From the NCBI RefSeq assembly GCF_047556435.1, contig NZ_CP180210.1, positions 4,030,001 through 4,094,000 on the forward strand: 64,000 nt of DNA. Reading direction: 5' to 3'. The position numbers and the translations under genes were made by a program. Source of the DNA: Alteromonas sp047556435 (GTDB lineage Bacteria > Pseudomonadota > Gammaproteobacteria > Enterobacterales > Alteromonadaceae). The notes below the pieces were generated by a model that ran no database searches, had not been told where the DNA came from, and was given only the letters and a program-made list of their open reading frames with translations. Below, one piece after another: positions 17,357 through 27,375 of this stretch (position 1 is the first letter of the stretch; every line of letters begins with the position of its first letter).

Positions 17357-18547
17357 ATGCCCTTCAGAATTTTGTTCTTCGCGTTATTGGCTACCGCAAT
17401 GGGTCAGAGTGTGGTGCTCACCACCTTACCCTCCCTTGGAAGAGACGCCGGCCTGACTGAGTTTCAGGTAGCTGTCATCATGTCCAGCTCGGCATTTATC
17501 TTTGCACTGGGAACGACCTTTTGGAGCCGTATCGCGAAAAAGCAGGGTCACCGACGTATTTTAATGGTGGGTCTCACCGGCTATACCCTTGGTACACTGT
17601 TGTTTGCTTTGGTATGGGCGCTAGGTCTGAACGGCTATATTGTCGGCAGCGTATTGTTTGTATCGCTGTTGCTCTCCAGAAGCCTGCAATCCAGCATCAT
17701 GTCAGCCACGCCGCCCTCTGCAGTGGGTTATGCGATTGGCATCAGTCCGTTATCGCAGCGGGTAAAGTCTATCAGTAAGGTGACCTCCGCGAACAATCTC
17801 GGCCAGGTTCTCGGGCCCACCTATGCAGGGGCTTTAGTGGGCTTTGGCCTGCTGACACCGCTATACTCGATTGTCCTGCTGACACTGATAGCACTGTTTC
17901 TGGTATGGGCCAAATTACCGGCCCATGTTGCCATGCCATCATCGCCGCAAAACAGCCAGCCGGAGGCTGTCGCAACAGAGACTCTGAAACCACTGACAGC
18001 GTTACTGATAACATTATGCGCCAGCGTTTTTTGCGCCATGGCTATGATGCAGCAAACGCTGGGCTTTTTCCTGATTGATCACTACGGGGCAACGCCTGTA
18101 AAAGCCGCCCAGGGCGTTGGCCTGGCCATGATGATAAGCGCCATTTTTTCACTTGGCGTGCAACTACTTATTGTTTAGCGAACCCGTGCCCGTCCGGAAA
18201 AGCTAATCATGATAGCAATGCCGCTGCTGGCTGCTGCTTACCTGTTACTGTATTTACATCAGACTATTTACGGGCTGTATTGCGCCATGATGTTACTGGG
18301 GCTGGCCATGGGGATGGGGTATCCCTCTATCGCTGCGGTTGCCACAAGTCGTTGTCACCCCGAAAAACAGGCCACCGTAACCGGGATGATCACGGCAACA
18401 CCCGCAATGGGCTATGTGGTTGGTCCGCCGGTTTCTGCTTTGTTCTATTCCTACGGGCATCGTCTCCCGTTTCTGGCTGCTACGGCTCTGATAGCTGTCT
18501 TCACACTAATCGCCATTGCGCAGCTGGCCCCCTCCCGATCCCGCTGA
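17357..18547 (+). pseudogene. MFS transporter interrupted by an in-frame amber codon
   Basis: An MFS permease of the normal length (396 codons) in a single frame, but codon 274 (18176-18178) is TAG. The part before it has about seven to eight membrane helices and the loop-2/3-type motif SRIAKKQGHRR. The part after continues without a shift (RTRARPEKL, then LLGLAMGMGYPSIAAVATS) through the last helices. CAG (Gln) to TAG is the simplest origin. The downstream piece has its own ATG at 18209 but no RBS, so a two-part protein is unlikely to work. Probable drug or metabolite exporter in its intact form. Readthrough by an amber suppressor or a sequencing error are the alternatives. Confidence 0.85.
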
Positions 18548-18706
18548 ACCAGTAGTTACGAGGGCTGGGCGACCACTATCACTCTCGCTAATTTTTCACC
18601 ATCATTATTAAAATTGGTTTTACTATGCGAAAACACATTCCACTATATTGATCGTTGATTTTGCCAGTGCTAGCTTAGTTATCAAATTTATAACATACCG
18701 TTAACA

Positions 18707-18722
18707 GGTTTGATATCAAACC
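18707..18722 (+). promoter_or_regulatory. 16-bp perfect palindrome, candidate operator of TonB receptor gene
   Basis: GGTTTGATATCAAACC, a perfect palindrome ending 18 nt before the start codon at 18741. Position and symmetry fit a LacI- or GntR-type repressor. No candidate regulator gene is adjacent, and I see no second copy in the window. Confidence 0.5.
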
Positions 18723-18740
18723 GTTCAAAGGGACACGCAC

Positions 18741-21125
18741 ATGATAAGCAAGTCAACCACAGCAAGAACCCGAACTCGATTCACCAGTACCTTACTGGCA
18801 TCCTCTGTTGCAATGGCACTCGCCGCATCGCAGGTTGTTGCGCAGGAAGAAAGCGCAACGCAAGAGTCAGCACCAACGTCAAAAAAGGCAACAGATAAAC
18901 TATTTGAAAAAATTGAGGTTACCGCTCGTAAACGGGTGGAATCCATTCAGGATGTACCGGTAGCCATTACCGCGTTTGGGGCACAGCAACTGGAAGCCAT
19001 GAAGTTCAGAGATTTCAATGATCTGTCGGTTGGTATTGCCAACGTGGTGATGGACGATGTGGGCACCGCGCGCGGTGTCGCCAACTTCTCAATCCGTGGC
19101 CTTGGGGTAAACAGTTCGATACCGTCAATTGACCCGACTGTAGGCGTATTTATTGATGGCGTTTACGTGGGGACCAATGGCGGTGTCGTCACCGACATGT
19201 TTGATGTGGCACGTGTCGAGGTTCTGCGCGGTCCTCAAGGGATCCTGTTTGGCCGTAACGTTACCGGTGGCGCGGTGCTTATTACCACTAAGCGCCCTGA
19301 AGATACCGTGGCTGGCAGCATTAAAGCGTCTCTGACCGGCGGCGGTCCTGGTGGCAACCAAACCACCGTACAGGGCACCGTCAGTGTTCCGGTTACCGAT
19401 ACCCTGTCTACCAAGTTCAGTGTGTATCATACCGATGACGATGGTTGGTTTAAAAACAGTTTTGATGGCAGCAATCACGGCGCCTTCAAGCAGACCATTT
19501 TGCGCGGTACCGCATACTGGGAGCCGACTGAAGATCTTGAAATGATTTTCAAATATGAAGATATGGACGCGGAAGGTGATGGCCCGGCGTCACAGAACCA
19601 TACCAACGGTTTGGGCATTAACCCAAATATTGCGTTTCCCAGCCCGCATCCGCTGGCACCATTTGCACAAACCTTTGACCGCGACTCACATGACTTCTCG
19701 ATTAATGAGCGCGGTAGTCAGGAAATGGATTCTGAGCTGGCCTCATTCACGGCGAATTACAATGTCGGCGGCGGAACTGCTACCTATATCTTCGGATATC
19801 GCGATTATTATTCACCGTCACTTGGCGATATTGATTCCCAGCCATTTACCCTTTTCCATTCCGATGCGTGGACTGCCTCAGAGCAGACTACCCATGAACT
19901 TCGCTACAACAAGCCCATTGATAAAGCTGACGTGACAGTGGGTCTGTATCACTATGATAATGACCTGACTTACCACGAGCGACGCTTACTGCCGCTGACT
20001 AACGTATCGCAGGATATCACGGGTGATGGCGTACCGGAGCTGCTGGCCGCAGGCATTTACCAGGATGGCGGTGGTAACCACAATACTAAGAGCGTTGGTG
20101 TTTTTGGTGCTGTGGATTACGACCTCACAGAGAAGCTGACACTGACAGCGGGACTTCGCTACACCCGCGAAGAGAAGTCAGTAGAAATTGCGTCTCTGAA
20201 CCGCAATGTCTCTTCTATAAACGAGGGATTTATCATTCCGCAGGGGCCGGTCTGTAACATCTACCTGGACAATGATTGTGCCTTTGATTTTGTTGATGAC
20301 GAAGAGTGGACCAGCGTGTCGCCAAAAGTGGGCGCAACCTACAAGTATGATAATCAAACGACCATATACGGCCACTGGAGTAAAGGTTTCCGCTCAGGCG
20401 GCTATAACTTACGAAATACCGCCGATATCAGCACGCCGGAACTTCGCGAAGCGAATGGGCCAGGTCCGTTTGATGAAGAAACCGTGAACAGTTATGAAGT
20501 TGGCTATAAGTCTGATCATGACTGGGGTCGCTTTAATGCTGCCGTATTCCTGACCCAAATAGACGATATGCAGCGGGAAGTTAACCTGCCGGCACCGGAT
20601 GGTTCGGTTATTCAGATTATTAAAAACACCGCCGAAGCCAGAATGCTGGGGCTGGAATTCGATGGTATTGTACGTGTTACCGAAAACCTCGCCGCCACCT
20701 TCAATTTAGGCCTGATTGACGCAGACTATACGGATGTCATTTACGACCTTAACGGCGACGGAATGGTAGATGGCGCTGACGAAAAACTGAAAATACCGCG
20801 GGTACCAGACATCACTTACAGTGTCGGGCTGACCCACGATCTGGAACTGGAAGGCTGGGGCGTCATGACTTCCCGGGTGAATTACTCTTACCGTGACAAA
20901 ACCTTCTATACCGATAACAATTTAGGCTACATTAATGACTTGCAGATCCTGAATGCCGGTATTGATTTCAGAACAGACAACGACAGCTGGGTGTTCTCTG
21001 TCTTCGGTAAAAACCTGTTTGATGAGGTGAAACACGGCGGCGACACGCAACTCTCGTTTGGTACGTTTTCGCCCTTGTCCAAAGGCCGTATCATCGGTGT
21101 AGAAGCCACCTATACCTTCTACTAA
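18741..21125 (+). CDS. TonB-dependent receptor
   Basis: 794 residues. Signal peptide about 1-35 (AASQVVAQ), TonB-box-like IEVTARKR at about 57-64, plug from about 65 to 175 (RGVANFSIRGLGVNS, DMFDVARVEVLRGPQGILFGRN) and a barrel with a C-terminal aromatic (ATYTFY). The IEVTARKR...VPVAITAF start is the large generic class of receptors seen in Alteromonadales and sphingomonads, which import glycans, aromatic compounds or other nutrients. A calcium-like loop DLNGDGMVDGADEK occurs at about 671-684. Substrate unknown. The neighbouring convergent GH51 gene makes an arabinose-containing glycan possible, but nothing proves it. Confidence 0.88.
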   Translation: MISKSTTARTRTRFTSTLLASSVAMALAASQVVAQEESATQESAPTSKKATDKLFEKIEVTARKRVESIQDVPVAITAFGAQQLEAMKFRDFNDLSVGIANVVMDDVGTARGVANFSIRGLGVNSSIPSIDPTVGVFIDGVYVGTNGGVVTDMFDVARVEVLRGPQGILFGRNVTGGAVLITTKRPEDTVAGSIKASLTGGGPGGNQTTVQGTVSVPVTDTLSTKFSVYHTDDDGWFKNSFDGSNHGAFKQTILRGTAYWEPTEDLEMIFKYEDMDAEGDGPASQNHTNGLGINPNIAFPSPHPLAPFAQTFDRDSHDFSINERGSQEMDSELASFTANYNVGGGTATYIFGYRDYYSPSLGDIDSQPFTLFHSDAWTASEQTTHELRYNKPIDKADVTVGLYHYDNDLTYHERRLLPLTNVSQDITGDGVPELLAAGIYQDGGGNHNTKSVGVFGAVDYDLTEKLTLTAGLRYTREEKSVEIASLNRNVSSINEGFIIPQGPVCNIYLDNDCAFDFVDDEEWTSVSPKVGATYKYDNQTTIYGHWSKGFRSGGYNLRNTADISTPELREANGPGPFDEETVNSYEVGYKSDHDWGRFNAAVFLTQIDDMQREVNLPAPDGSVIQIIKNTAEARMLGLEFDGIVRVTENLAATFNLGLIDADYTDVIYDLNGDGMVDGADEKLKIPRVPDITYSVGLTHDLELEGWGVMTSRVNYSYRDKTFYTDNNLGYINDLQILNAGIDFRTDNDSWVFSVFGKNLFDEVKHGGDTQLSFGTFSPLSKGRIIGVEATYTFY

Positions 21126-21180
21126 CAGGTTGAAACAACGGTCGCAATAACCGATTCAGGCTACCTTACCTGTGAAAACA

Positions 21181-21214
21181 AAAATGCCAGTCAACACGTT
21201 GACTGGCATTTTTT
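21181..21214. terminator. bidirectional terminator between TonB receptor and GH51 gene
   Basis: Perfect 15-bp arms around a two-base centre (21181-21195 and 21198-21212; core ATGCCAGTCAAC), flanked by T-runs on both strands. Serves the convergent genes on each side. Confidence 0.92.
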
Positions 21215-21311
21215 ATGGTCTGCGATGTCTTAGTAGTGTCTGCAGATCTGCAAACATTAACTATTAGCGTTTGGCAGACTCTTCAGCACAGACACATTTT
21301 CACGTCTCAAA

Positions 21312-22868
21312 TTACAGCTGCCCCAGGTTAAGTACCATGAGTGACTTTGCCGGTACGGTGACCACCGCTTTGCCATTTTTTACACTGACAGAGTACGCTT
21401 TCGGTGTAATGTTTTCTGGCTGTTCAAAGGTGTTGTGCTCGTCCATCTTTTCGCTGCTTAATACCTGACCCTGAACCTGCTTTACCTCATCCAGCGTTAC
21501 GTCAACTTCACCTTCAAGCTGTGTGTTTACCAGCGATAAGTACACATTGCCATCCTTTGCCTTAGCCGCAGACGCGCTGATTGCCGGAATACTCGCATCG
21601 CCATGATTGTATTCGGGCGTATTGTCTATGCTGACTGGCAGGTAGGTCGCATCCTGAAACGGGATGTGCATTTTGAATGCGTAATATGTAGGCGTTAATA
21701 CCATTTTTTCTTTGTCGGTTAAAATCATCGCCTGCAATACATTCACCATCTGGGCAATGTTGGTCATTTGAACACGCTCAGCATAGCGATTGAAAACGTG
21801 GATATTCAGCCCGGCGATAACGGCATCGCGCAGCGTATTTTGCTGATACAAAAAGCCGGGGTTAGTCCCCTCATCAACGTCGTACCACGTGCCCCACTCA
21901 TCAACGTAAAAACCAATTTTCTTTTCAGGATCCAATTCATCGAGTATGGCTATATTTTCTTCAATAAAGTCTTCTATACGCAGTGTCCGATGCAAAGCTG
22001 AAAACCACTCTTCTTCCGGGAACCCCGTTGCACTGCCCTTTACCTCCCAGTCACTGGTAGGAATAGTGTAATAGTGATGGCTGATGGCATCCATCCGCAG
22101 ACTCCAGGAAGGCTTCACTTTTTCTGCCAGCGTACGTGTCCACTCGGTCTGATCATCGGTGCCCCCGCTGGCAATAAACTTAGGCATGTTATCTTCCGGC
22201 GCCTTCAGAAATGCAGAGTATTGTTTGTAGAGATCGGCGTAATAGTCTGGCGTCATGTTACCGCCGCACCCCCAGCTTTCATTTCCCACTGCGAAGTAAT
22301 CAACTTTAAACGGCTTTTCACGGCCATTTTTCTTACGCTCACGCACAATGGTGGTATCGGCATCTGAGGTCATGTAGTGCAACCACTCTACCATTTCGCG
22401 GGGACTGCCGGTGCCCAGGTTGCCGTTTACATAGGTTTCCGCTCCCAGCAATTCGGCGAACGCGAAAAACTCGTGCGTGCCAAATGCGTTATCCTCAATC
22501 ACGCCACCCCAGTTACTGTTTACGGTTCTGGGACGCTCATCACGCGGACCAATGCCATCGCGCCAGTGATATTCATCAGCAAAACAACCGCCTGGCCATC
22601 GTAGTAGCGGCACTTTTAATTCTCGCAGGGCCTGTAAAACATCTAACCGAAACCCATCCTGGTTAGGTATGTCTGAGTCTTCCCCTACCCAAATTCCCTC
22701 ATAAATACCGCGACCAAGATGCTCCATAAACTGGCCGTAAATGTTTTTATTCAACACCGCACCGGGTTGTTGCACATCGATATTAATGTCAACACTGTCA
22801 GATTTCGCAAGCGCCGTCGAAGCCGCCATAGTGAAACAACAAAACAACAAAGGTTTAAGCTTAAACAT
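21312..22868 (-). CDS. GH51 alpha-L-arabinofuranosidase, secreted
   Basis: 518 residues from the ATG at 22866-22868, chosen because it begins a signal peptide (FKLKPLLFCCFTMAASTALA); a longer frame upstream lacks one. GH51 hallmarks are clear: QFMEHLGRGIYEGIW near the N-terminus, LLRWPGGCFADEYHWRDGIG, the acid/base glutamate in FAVGNESWGCGG and the nucleophile glutamate in FYVDEWGTWYD. It removes terminal arabinofuranose from arabinoxylan or arabinan. The signal peptide indicates periplasmic or secreted action, which is less common for GH51. Removal of feruloylated arabinose would fit the feruloyl-CoA synthetase gene 1.2 kb away. RBS is weak. Confidence 0.92.
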   Translation of the reverse strand: MFKLKPLLFCCFTMAASTALAKSDSVDINIDVQQPGAVLNKNIYGQFMEHLGRGIYEGIWVGEDSDIPNQDGFRLDVLQALRELKVPLLRWPGGCFADEYHWRDGIGPRDERPRTVNSNWGGVIEDNAFGTHEFFAFAELLGAETYVNGNLGTGSPREMVEWLHYMTSDADTTIVRERKKNGREKPFKVDYFAVGNESWGCGGNMTPDYYADLYKQYSAFLKAPEDNMPKFIASGGTDDQTEWTRTLAEKVKPSWSLRMDAISHHYYTIPTSDWEVKGSATGFPEEEWFSALHRTLRIEDFIEENIAILDELDPEKKIGFYVDEWGTWYDVDEGTNPGFLYQQNTLRDAVIAGLNIHVFNRYAERVQMTNIAQMVNVLQAMILTDKEKMVLTPTYYAFKMHIPFQDATYLPVSIDNTPEYNHGDASIPAISASAAKAKDGNVYLSLVNTQLEGEVDVTLDEVKQVQGQVLSSEKMDEHNTFEQPENITPKAYSVSVKNGKAVVTVPAKSLMVLNLGQL

Positions 22869-23243
22869 TACATTCACATTCCATATATAAAAAGCCAACA
22901 TGCAGTGTAACTTTTCTGACACCCAACGGAGGTAATGAGATTTGAATGTTTTTTTATGAATTTTCGTATCCTGATACTTACTTTGTTCGAATTTCACGCC
23001 GACGAAACAACGCGCACTGGTGCGGGATGATTTACAACCTCAACGCCTGTACGCCAGACGATTATCCGCGCGATAGATTGGGCGTATTATGACCTACACC
23101 TTCAGGCCATCGGCTGAAGATTGCTCGAAGGCCATTGCTCGTCGACCGCAATTGAAACAGGAGAATGATGAAACTGCAGGGCAAAGTTACGTCGTAACTA
23201 AAAAGTGCGCAGGAGGAGCCAGAGTCTTCTGGCCCCTGGCAAT
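22869..23243. other. intergenic region upstream of GH51 gene
   Basis: About 375 bases holding the GH51 promoter on the minus strand. The only clear structure is a 15-base palindrome AGTTACGTCGTAACT (23185-23199), about 320 nt from the GH51 start and nearer the end of the lipoprotein gene. No small gene seen. Confidence 0.35.
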
Positions 23244-23732
23244 TTAAGGATTAACGTGGCTGGCTTTGAAACTGAAAAACCACTTACTGGACAACTTCAT
23301 ATCGAACCCCATGCTTGACGGCTGCTTTTGCGATACCGAGCTGGTGATCTGCTGATAAGCATGCTGTTCCTGCAGATAGGGATGGGGTAACTTGACATTG
23401 TACCGATAGGCATAGCGGGTCCACACCGTATCATCGGTAGCCTCCCAAACCGGCATAGACAAACGGCAACGTTCTGACTCGCGAACTACCGTAATGGCAT
23501 CAATATCTACGGTCTGGGCCAGCGCCAGAAGCTCTTCTTCCTTTGGCGTTTTGCCGGTCACCTGATACGTCGCCTGTTGCGACCGTTTACCGATGTCGCA
23601 GGCGAGCGACGCTATCATGGTAAATGTCGGCCGATTATCCTGAAAAGTACTGATTACTTCCTGGTAAGCAGGGCGTGGACTGCAAGATGCAAGAAATAAA
23701 GTGCTTACTATAAGCGGCACGCCTTTTTTCAT
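23244..23732 (-). CDS. hypothetical lipoprotein
   Basis: 162 residues with a lipoprotein signal and lipobox LASC (Cys17). The mature part has a cysteine pair (SLAC, ERCRL) and the basic, glutamine-rich stretch GKRSQQATYQ. No family recognised. Single gene, with its own intergenic regions on both sides. Confidence 0.7.
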   Translation of the reverse strand: MKKGVPLIVSTLFLASCSPRPAYQEVISTFQDNRPTFTMIASLACDIGKRSQQATYQVTGKTPKEEELLALAQTVDIDAITVVRESERCRLSMPVWEATDDTVWTRYAYRYNVKLPHPYLQEQHAYQQITSSVSQKQPSSMGFDMKLSSKWFFSFKASHVNP

Positions 23733-24049
23733 GAAGTTTCTCCCTGAAATCGTCAGTCTGGTAATGGTGCCAAACTCGCAACCTTTTTTCCAGTGAAGTC
23801 AGTGTTTACTATCTCATAACGCACAGATTTATCTTTTTACGCTGCGAAAAACATAAAACTACCTTCCTCTCTTAACAACAGCCGATTATTTTGTCGACAC
23901 ATTCACAGATAACGCTTATCAGCACATGATCTCGCTACCATAAACTAGGCTTATAGTTTCGCAATGCGGATTATGATTTTGCAGCAATCCCAATTCTGTC
24001 AGTATTAACAACATTACAACATAGTATTGAAAAGGCCCATTGGAGAGCG
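23733..24049. other. divergent promoter region (lipoprotein / feruloyl-CoA synthetase operon)
   Basis: About 317 AT-rich bases between divergent starts. No convincing -35/-10 pair or operator. A GG-N10-GC arrangement (23967-23983, TTTTGCA at the end) has a poor -24 element and is not called a sigma-54 promoter. Confidence 0.35.
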
Positions 24050-25939
24050 ATGAATACTGAAAATGCGACGTTTCCCGAAAACAACTGGGAGCCCCCTCAA
24101 GTCAGCAGGGAAATTCGTAGCGATGGCTCGCAATATGTTGTCAGCACGCATTCTTTGCGCCCGGTTCACGACAACCTGGTCGCTATGTTCAAACACACCG
24201 TTATGCGATATCCGCAGCGTAGTTTTATGGCACAACGAAATCCACACAGAGGTGACTGGCAACATCTTTCCTATCAGGATGCGGACAACCAATCGGACAA
24301 TATTGCCCAGTGGTTATTAAATCAGGACCTGGGACAACAATCCCCGGTGTTGATCCTGTCCGGCAACAGTCTTGAGCATGCCACTCTCATTCAGGCAGGA
24401 TACAAAGCCGGCGTGCCGCTGGCGCCGGTTTCGCCAAACTATTCATTGCTCAGCAAAGACTTTAAGAAGCTTAAGGCTATCGTAAAGACGGTGAACCCCG
24501 GGGCTGTCTTTGTGCAGGATGCCGCTATGTATCAGCGTGCGCTGGACGCACTGGATTTGCGTCGCATTCCTGTAATTTATGTAAAAGCAGATAATCCGGA
24601 AGCCGTATCTGTCAATGCCGTTGCTTTCGATACCCTGATAAACACTCCGGCTACCGAGGCCGTTACGAATGCTATTCGTTGCCTGACGCCTCACCACGTC
24701 GCCAAAATTTTGTTCACTTCTGGTTCTACCGGCGCCCCGAAAGGGGTGATGAATACGCATGGTAATCTGGCATATACTCAGTCAGCACTTAACTCGCTTA
24801 TCCACGTAGACCCAGATACTAACCCGCCAACACTTCTGGACTGGATGCCCTGGCATCACACCTATGCCGGAAACCAGAACATTCACCGGGTGATTTACAA
24901 TGGCGGCACCATGTATATCGACGAAGGCAAGCCGCTACCAGGACAATTTGAGACAACCCTGAAAAACATCGCTGATGTCGCCGTCGATTCCTATACCACT
25001 GTACCCGCAGTTTACGCACTGTTATTGGACGCCCTGGAGAAACACGACGCACTGCGAAAGCGCTTCTTTAGCAAACTTGAATGGTGTAGCTATGGCGGCT
25101 CCGACATGCCGCAGTCTACCTACGATCGTTTTCAAAAGCTGGCAATAGCAGAGACCGGCCATCGTATTCCAATGATAAATGCACTAGGCTCTACAGAGAG
25201 TGCCGCAGTTATCACACTCGTACACTGGACCACCAACAGCATGGGCTCGGTGGGTCTGCCACTGCCGGGTACAGAACTGAAACTGGTGCCCGTTGGCGAC
25301 AAGTTCGAGATGCGGGTAAAAGGCCCGCAAATAATGACCGGCTATCTGAACAATGACGCCAAGACGCAGGAGGTCTTTGACGATCAGGGCTATTTCTGTA
25401 CCGGCGATGCCGTGAAATGGATAGACGACGATAACCCAGAAAAAGGCCTGCGCTTTGCCGGCCGGGTTAGCGAAGATTTTAAATTACTCAACGGCACCTG
25501 GGTTCACACTGGCGCATTGCGCTCGCTGCTGTTAAGCGCATTAACGCCGCTGGTCGCAGATATCGTCATTACTGGCCAGGACAAAGACTATTTAGGCATA
25601 CTGGCCTGGCCAAATCCGGAAGGGATAAAAGCCGTTGTGCCCGGCGAGGACGACCTTGTCGCCTTGCTGAAAAGTGACACACTGACGCACAAAGTGAGAC
25701 AGGCACTCCTGCAACACAACACAGCACACTCGGGCGCATCCATGCGTATCCGGCGCTTTTCCTGGCTGACAACCCCGCCAGATGCTGACGCCGGTGAAGT
25801 GTCCGACAAACGCAGTATAAATCAGTCCGCCGTATTGAGTCTGCGTAAAAACAAGGTAGAACAACTTTATCAGGAGCCGCTGTACCCGGGCGTCATAGCG
25901 ATCCCCAAAGCGGCCTCTTCTGACTCGGAGTCACAATGA
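24050..25939 (+). CDS. feruloyl-CoA synthetase family acyl-CoA ligase
   Basis: 629 residues, the usual length for feruloyl-CoA synthetases. The AMP-binding P-loop-like motif ILFTSGSTGAPKGVMNTHGN is at about 221-240, followed by the family block WMPWHHTYAGNQNIHRVIYN and GGTMYIDEGKPLPG, the A5 region NALGSTES and the GRVSEDFKLLNGTWV block near the C-terminus. The last three blocks separate this subfamily from general fatty-acid ligases. It activates ferulate, p-coumarate or caffeate with ATP and CoA. The following genes encode an aldehyde dehydrogenase (4-nt overlap) and a thioesterase; the hydratase/lyase (Ech) expected for the vanillin route is not in the window. Confidence 0.85.
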   Translation: MNTENATFPENNWEPPQVSREIRSDGSQYVVSTHSLRPVHDNLVAMFKHTVMRYPQRSFMAQRNPHRGDWQHLSYQDADNQSDNIAQWLLNQDLGQQSPVLILSGNSLEHATLIQAGYKAGVPLAPVSPNYSLLSKDFKKLKAIVKTVNPGAVFVQDAAMYQRALDALDLRRIPVIYVKADNPEAVSVNAVAFDTLINTPATEAVTNAIRCLTPHHVAKILFTSGSTGAPKGVMNTHGNLAYTQSALNSLIHVDPDTNPPTLLDWMPWHHTYAGNQNIHRVIYNGGTMYIDEGKPLPGQFETTLKNIADVAVDSYTTVPAVYALLLDALEKHDALRKRFFSKLEWCSYGGSDMPQSTYDRFQKLAIAETGHRIPMINALGSTESAAVITLVHWTTNSMGSVGLPLPGTELKLVPVGDKFEMRVKGPQIMTGYLNNDAKTQEVFDDQGYFCTGDAVKWIDDDNPEKGLRFAGRVSEDFKLLNGTWVHTGALRSLLLSALTPLVADIVITGQDKDYLGILAWPNPEGIKAVVPGEDDLVALLKSDTLTHKVRQALLQHNTAHSGASMRIRRFSWLTTPPDADAGEVSDKRSINQSAVLSLRKNKVEQLYQEPLYPGVIAIPKAASSDSESQ

Positions 25940-27375
25940 AAACAGACAGCAAGCAATTTTATATTCAGGGCCAATGGTGTGCGCCACACTCAACACGGAC
26001 CCAGGCACTGGTTAATCCCGCAACAGCAGAGCCTTATGGCGCAGTTGCGCTGGGCTCTGTCGACGATGTAGACAGTGCCGTGAAAGCAGCAAAGGCGGCA
26101 TTTGTGTCGTGGTCACAAACCACAGTAGCGCAGCGACTGGATATCATGAAGGCGATACGGGAACAGTATAAAGCCCGGTACAGTGATTTGGTCGCAGCGA
26201 TTACGCTGGAGATGGGGGCGCCTGTCAGTTTGTCTACCGACTTGCAGGCCGCAATGGGAATAGCACACATAGATGCCTTTACAAAAGCTCTCAGTGAATT
26301 TGCGTTTGAGCATCAGCAGGGCACAACCTGCGTGCGCAAGGAGCCTATCGGTGTAGTTGGCCTGATCACGCCATGGAACTGGCCAGTTAATCAGATTATG
26401 TGCAAGGTGATCCCGGCGTTAGCTGCGGGTTGCACCATGGTGCTTAAGCCCAGCGAAATGTCGCCAATAAGCGCCGATATTATCGCGCAGATACTGCATG
26501 ACGCCGGTGTGCCGGCTGGGGTATTTAATCTGGTGCATGGCGATGGTGCAATAGTAGGCAGTGCACTGAGTTCACATCCTGATATTGATATGGTGTCGTT
26601 CACCGGTTCTACCAGAGCGGGAACAGCCGTGTCTAAATCTGCGGCGGATACCGTGAAGCGAGTGTCCCTGGAGTTAGGAGGCAAGTCAGCCAACATTCTG
26701 TTAGATGACGCTGATTTCGCCAAAGCGGTTAAAGCTGGCGTTCAGTCAGTATTTTCTAACAGCGGACAAACCTGTACAGCCCCTACCCGCATGCTGGTGC
26801 CAGCGTCGCGGTTAGAGGAAGTGAATGACATTGCCCGCGCGGTGGCAGAAAAAGCCCTGCAGGGCGTTGGCGATCCAAACGAGAAAACAACCCGCATCGG
26901 TCCGGTTGCCAACCAGCGTCAGTTCGACAAAGTGCGTGCAATGATTGATGCCGGAATAGCGGAAGGCGCAACCCTGTTAGCCGGCGGCAGTGACTTTCCG
27001 TCGCACCTGTCACAGGGCTTTTTTATAAAACCTACCATATTTACTGACGTCACCAATGACATGACCATTGCTCAGGAAGAAATTTTTGGCCCGGTACTGT
27101 GTATCATGCCCTATGACGATGAAGACGATGCTGTGCGTATTGCCAATGACAGTCCGTATGGTTTGTCGGGTTATGTATCAGGCTCACCAGAGCGGGCACG
27201 TCAGGTTGCCAGAAGAATGCGAACAGGTATGGTTCACATCAATGGCGCCCACCCGGATTTAACTGCCCCGTTCGGAGGCTACAAGCAATCGGGCAACGGC
27301 AGAGAATGGGGTGAGTACGGACTCGACGATTTTCTGGAAACCAAATCCATACCGGGTTTTTACGATGCACCATGA
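25936..27375 (+). CDS. NAD(P)-dependent aldehyde dehydrogenase (probable aromatic aldehyde, vanillin-type)
   Basis: 479 residues with all ALDH landmarks: TPWNWP at about 150, the FTGSTRAG NAD-binding turn, the general-base glutamate in LELGGKSAN (about 246), the catalytic Cys in SGQTCTAPTRM (about 279) and EEIFGPVL. It oxidises an aldehyde to the acid. Its 4-nt overlap with the feruloyl-CoA synthetase gene suggests vanillin or 4-hydroxybenzaldehyde as the substrate, but the sequence itself only supports a broad ALDH family call. Confidence 0.87.
   Translation: MKTDSKQFYIQGQWCAPHSTRTQALVNPATAEPYGAVALGSVDDVDSAVKAAKAAFVSWSQTTVAQRLDIMKAIREQYKARYSDLVAAITLEMGAPVSLSTDLQAAMGIAHIDAFTKALSEFAFEHQQGTTCVRKEPIGVVGLITPWNWPVNQIMCKVIPALAAGCTMVLKPSEMSPISADIIAQILHDAGVPAGVFNLVHGDGAIVGSALSSHPDIDMVSFTGSTRAGTAVSKSAADTVKRVSLELGGKSANILLDDADFAKAVKAGVQSVFSNSGQTCTAPTRMLVPASRLEEVNDIARAVAEKALQGVGDPNEKTTRIGPVANQRQFDKVRAMIDAGIAEGATLLAGGSDFPSHLSQGFFIKPTIFTDVTNDMTIAQEEIFGPVLCIMPYDDEDDAVRIANDSPYGLSGYVSGSPERARQVARRMRTGMVHINGAHPDLTAPFGGYKQSGNGREWGEYGLDDFLETKSIPGFYDAP

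Noticed and set aside
16975..17358. 127-codon minus-strand frame
   Set aside because: Overlaps the end of the FadJ-like gene and looks random; no RBS.
21241..21252. TGCAGATCTGCA palindrome
   Set aside because: Lies between convergent genes after a bidirectional terminator; no promoter there to regulate.
23967..23983. sigma-54-like GG-N10-GC before the feruloyl-CoA synthetase
   Set aside because: Good TTGCA at -12 but the -24 box (CGGATT) does not match TGGCAC.
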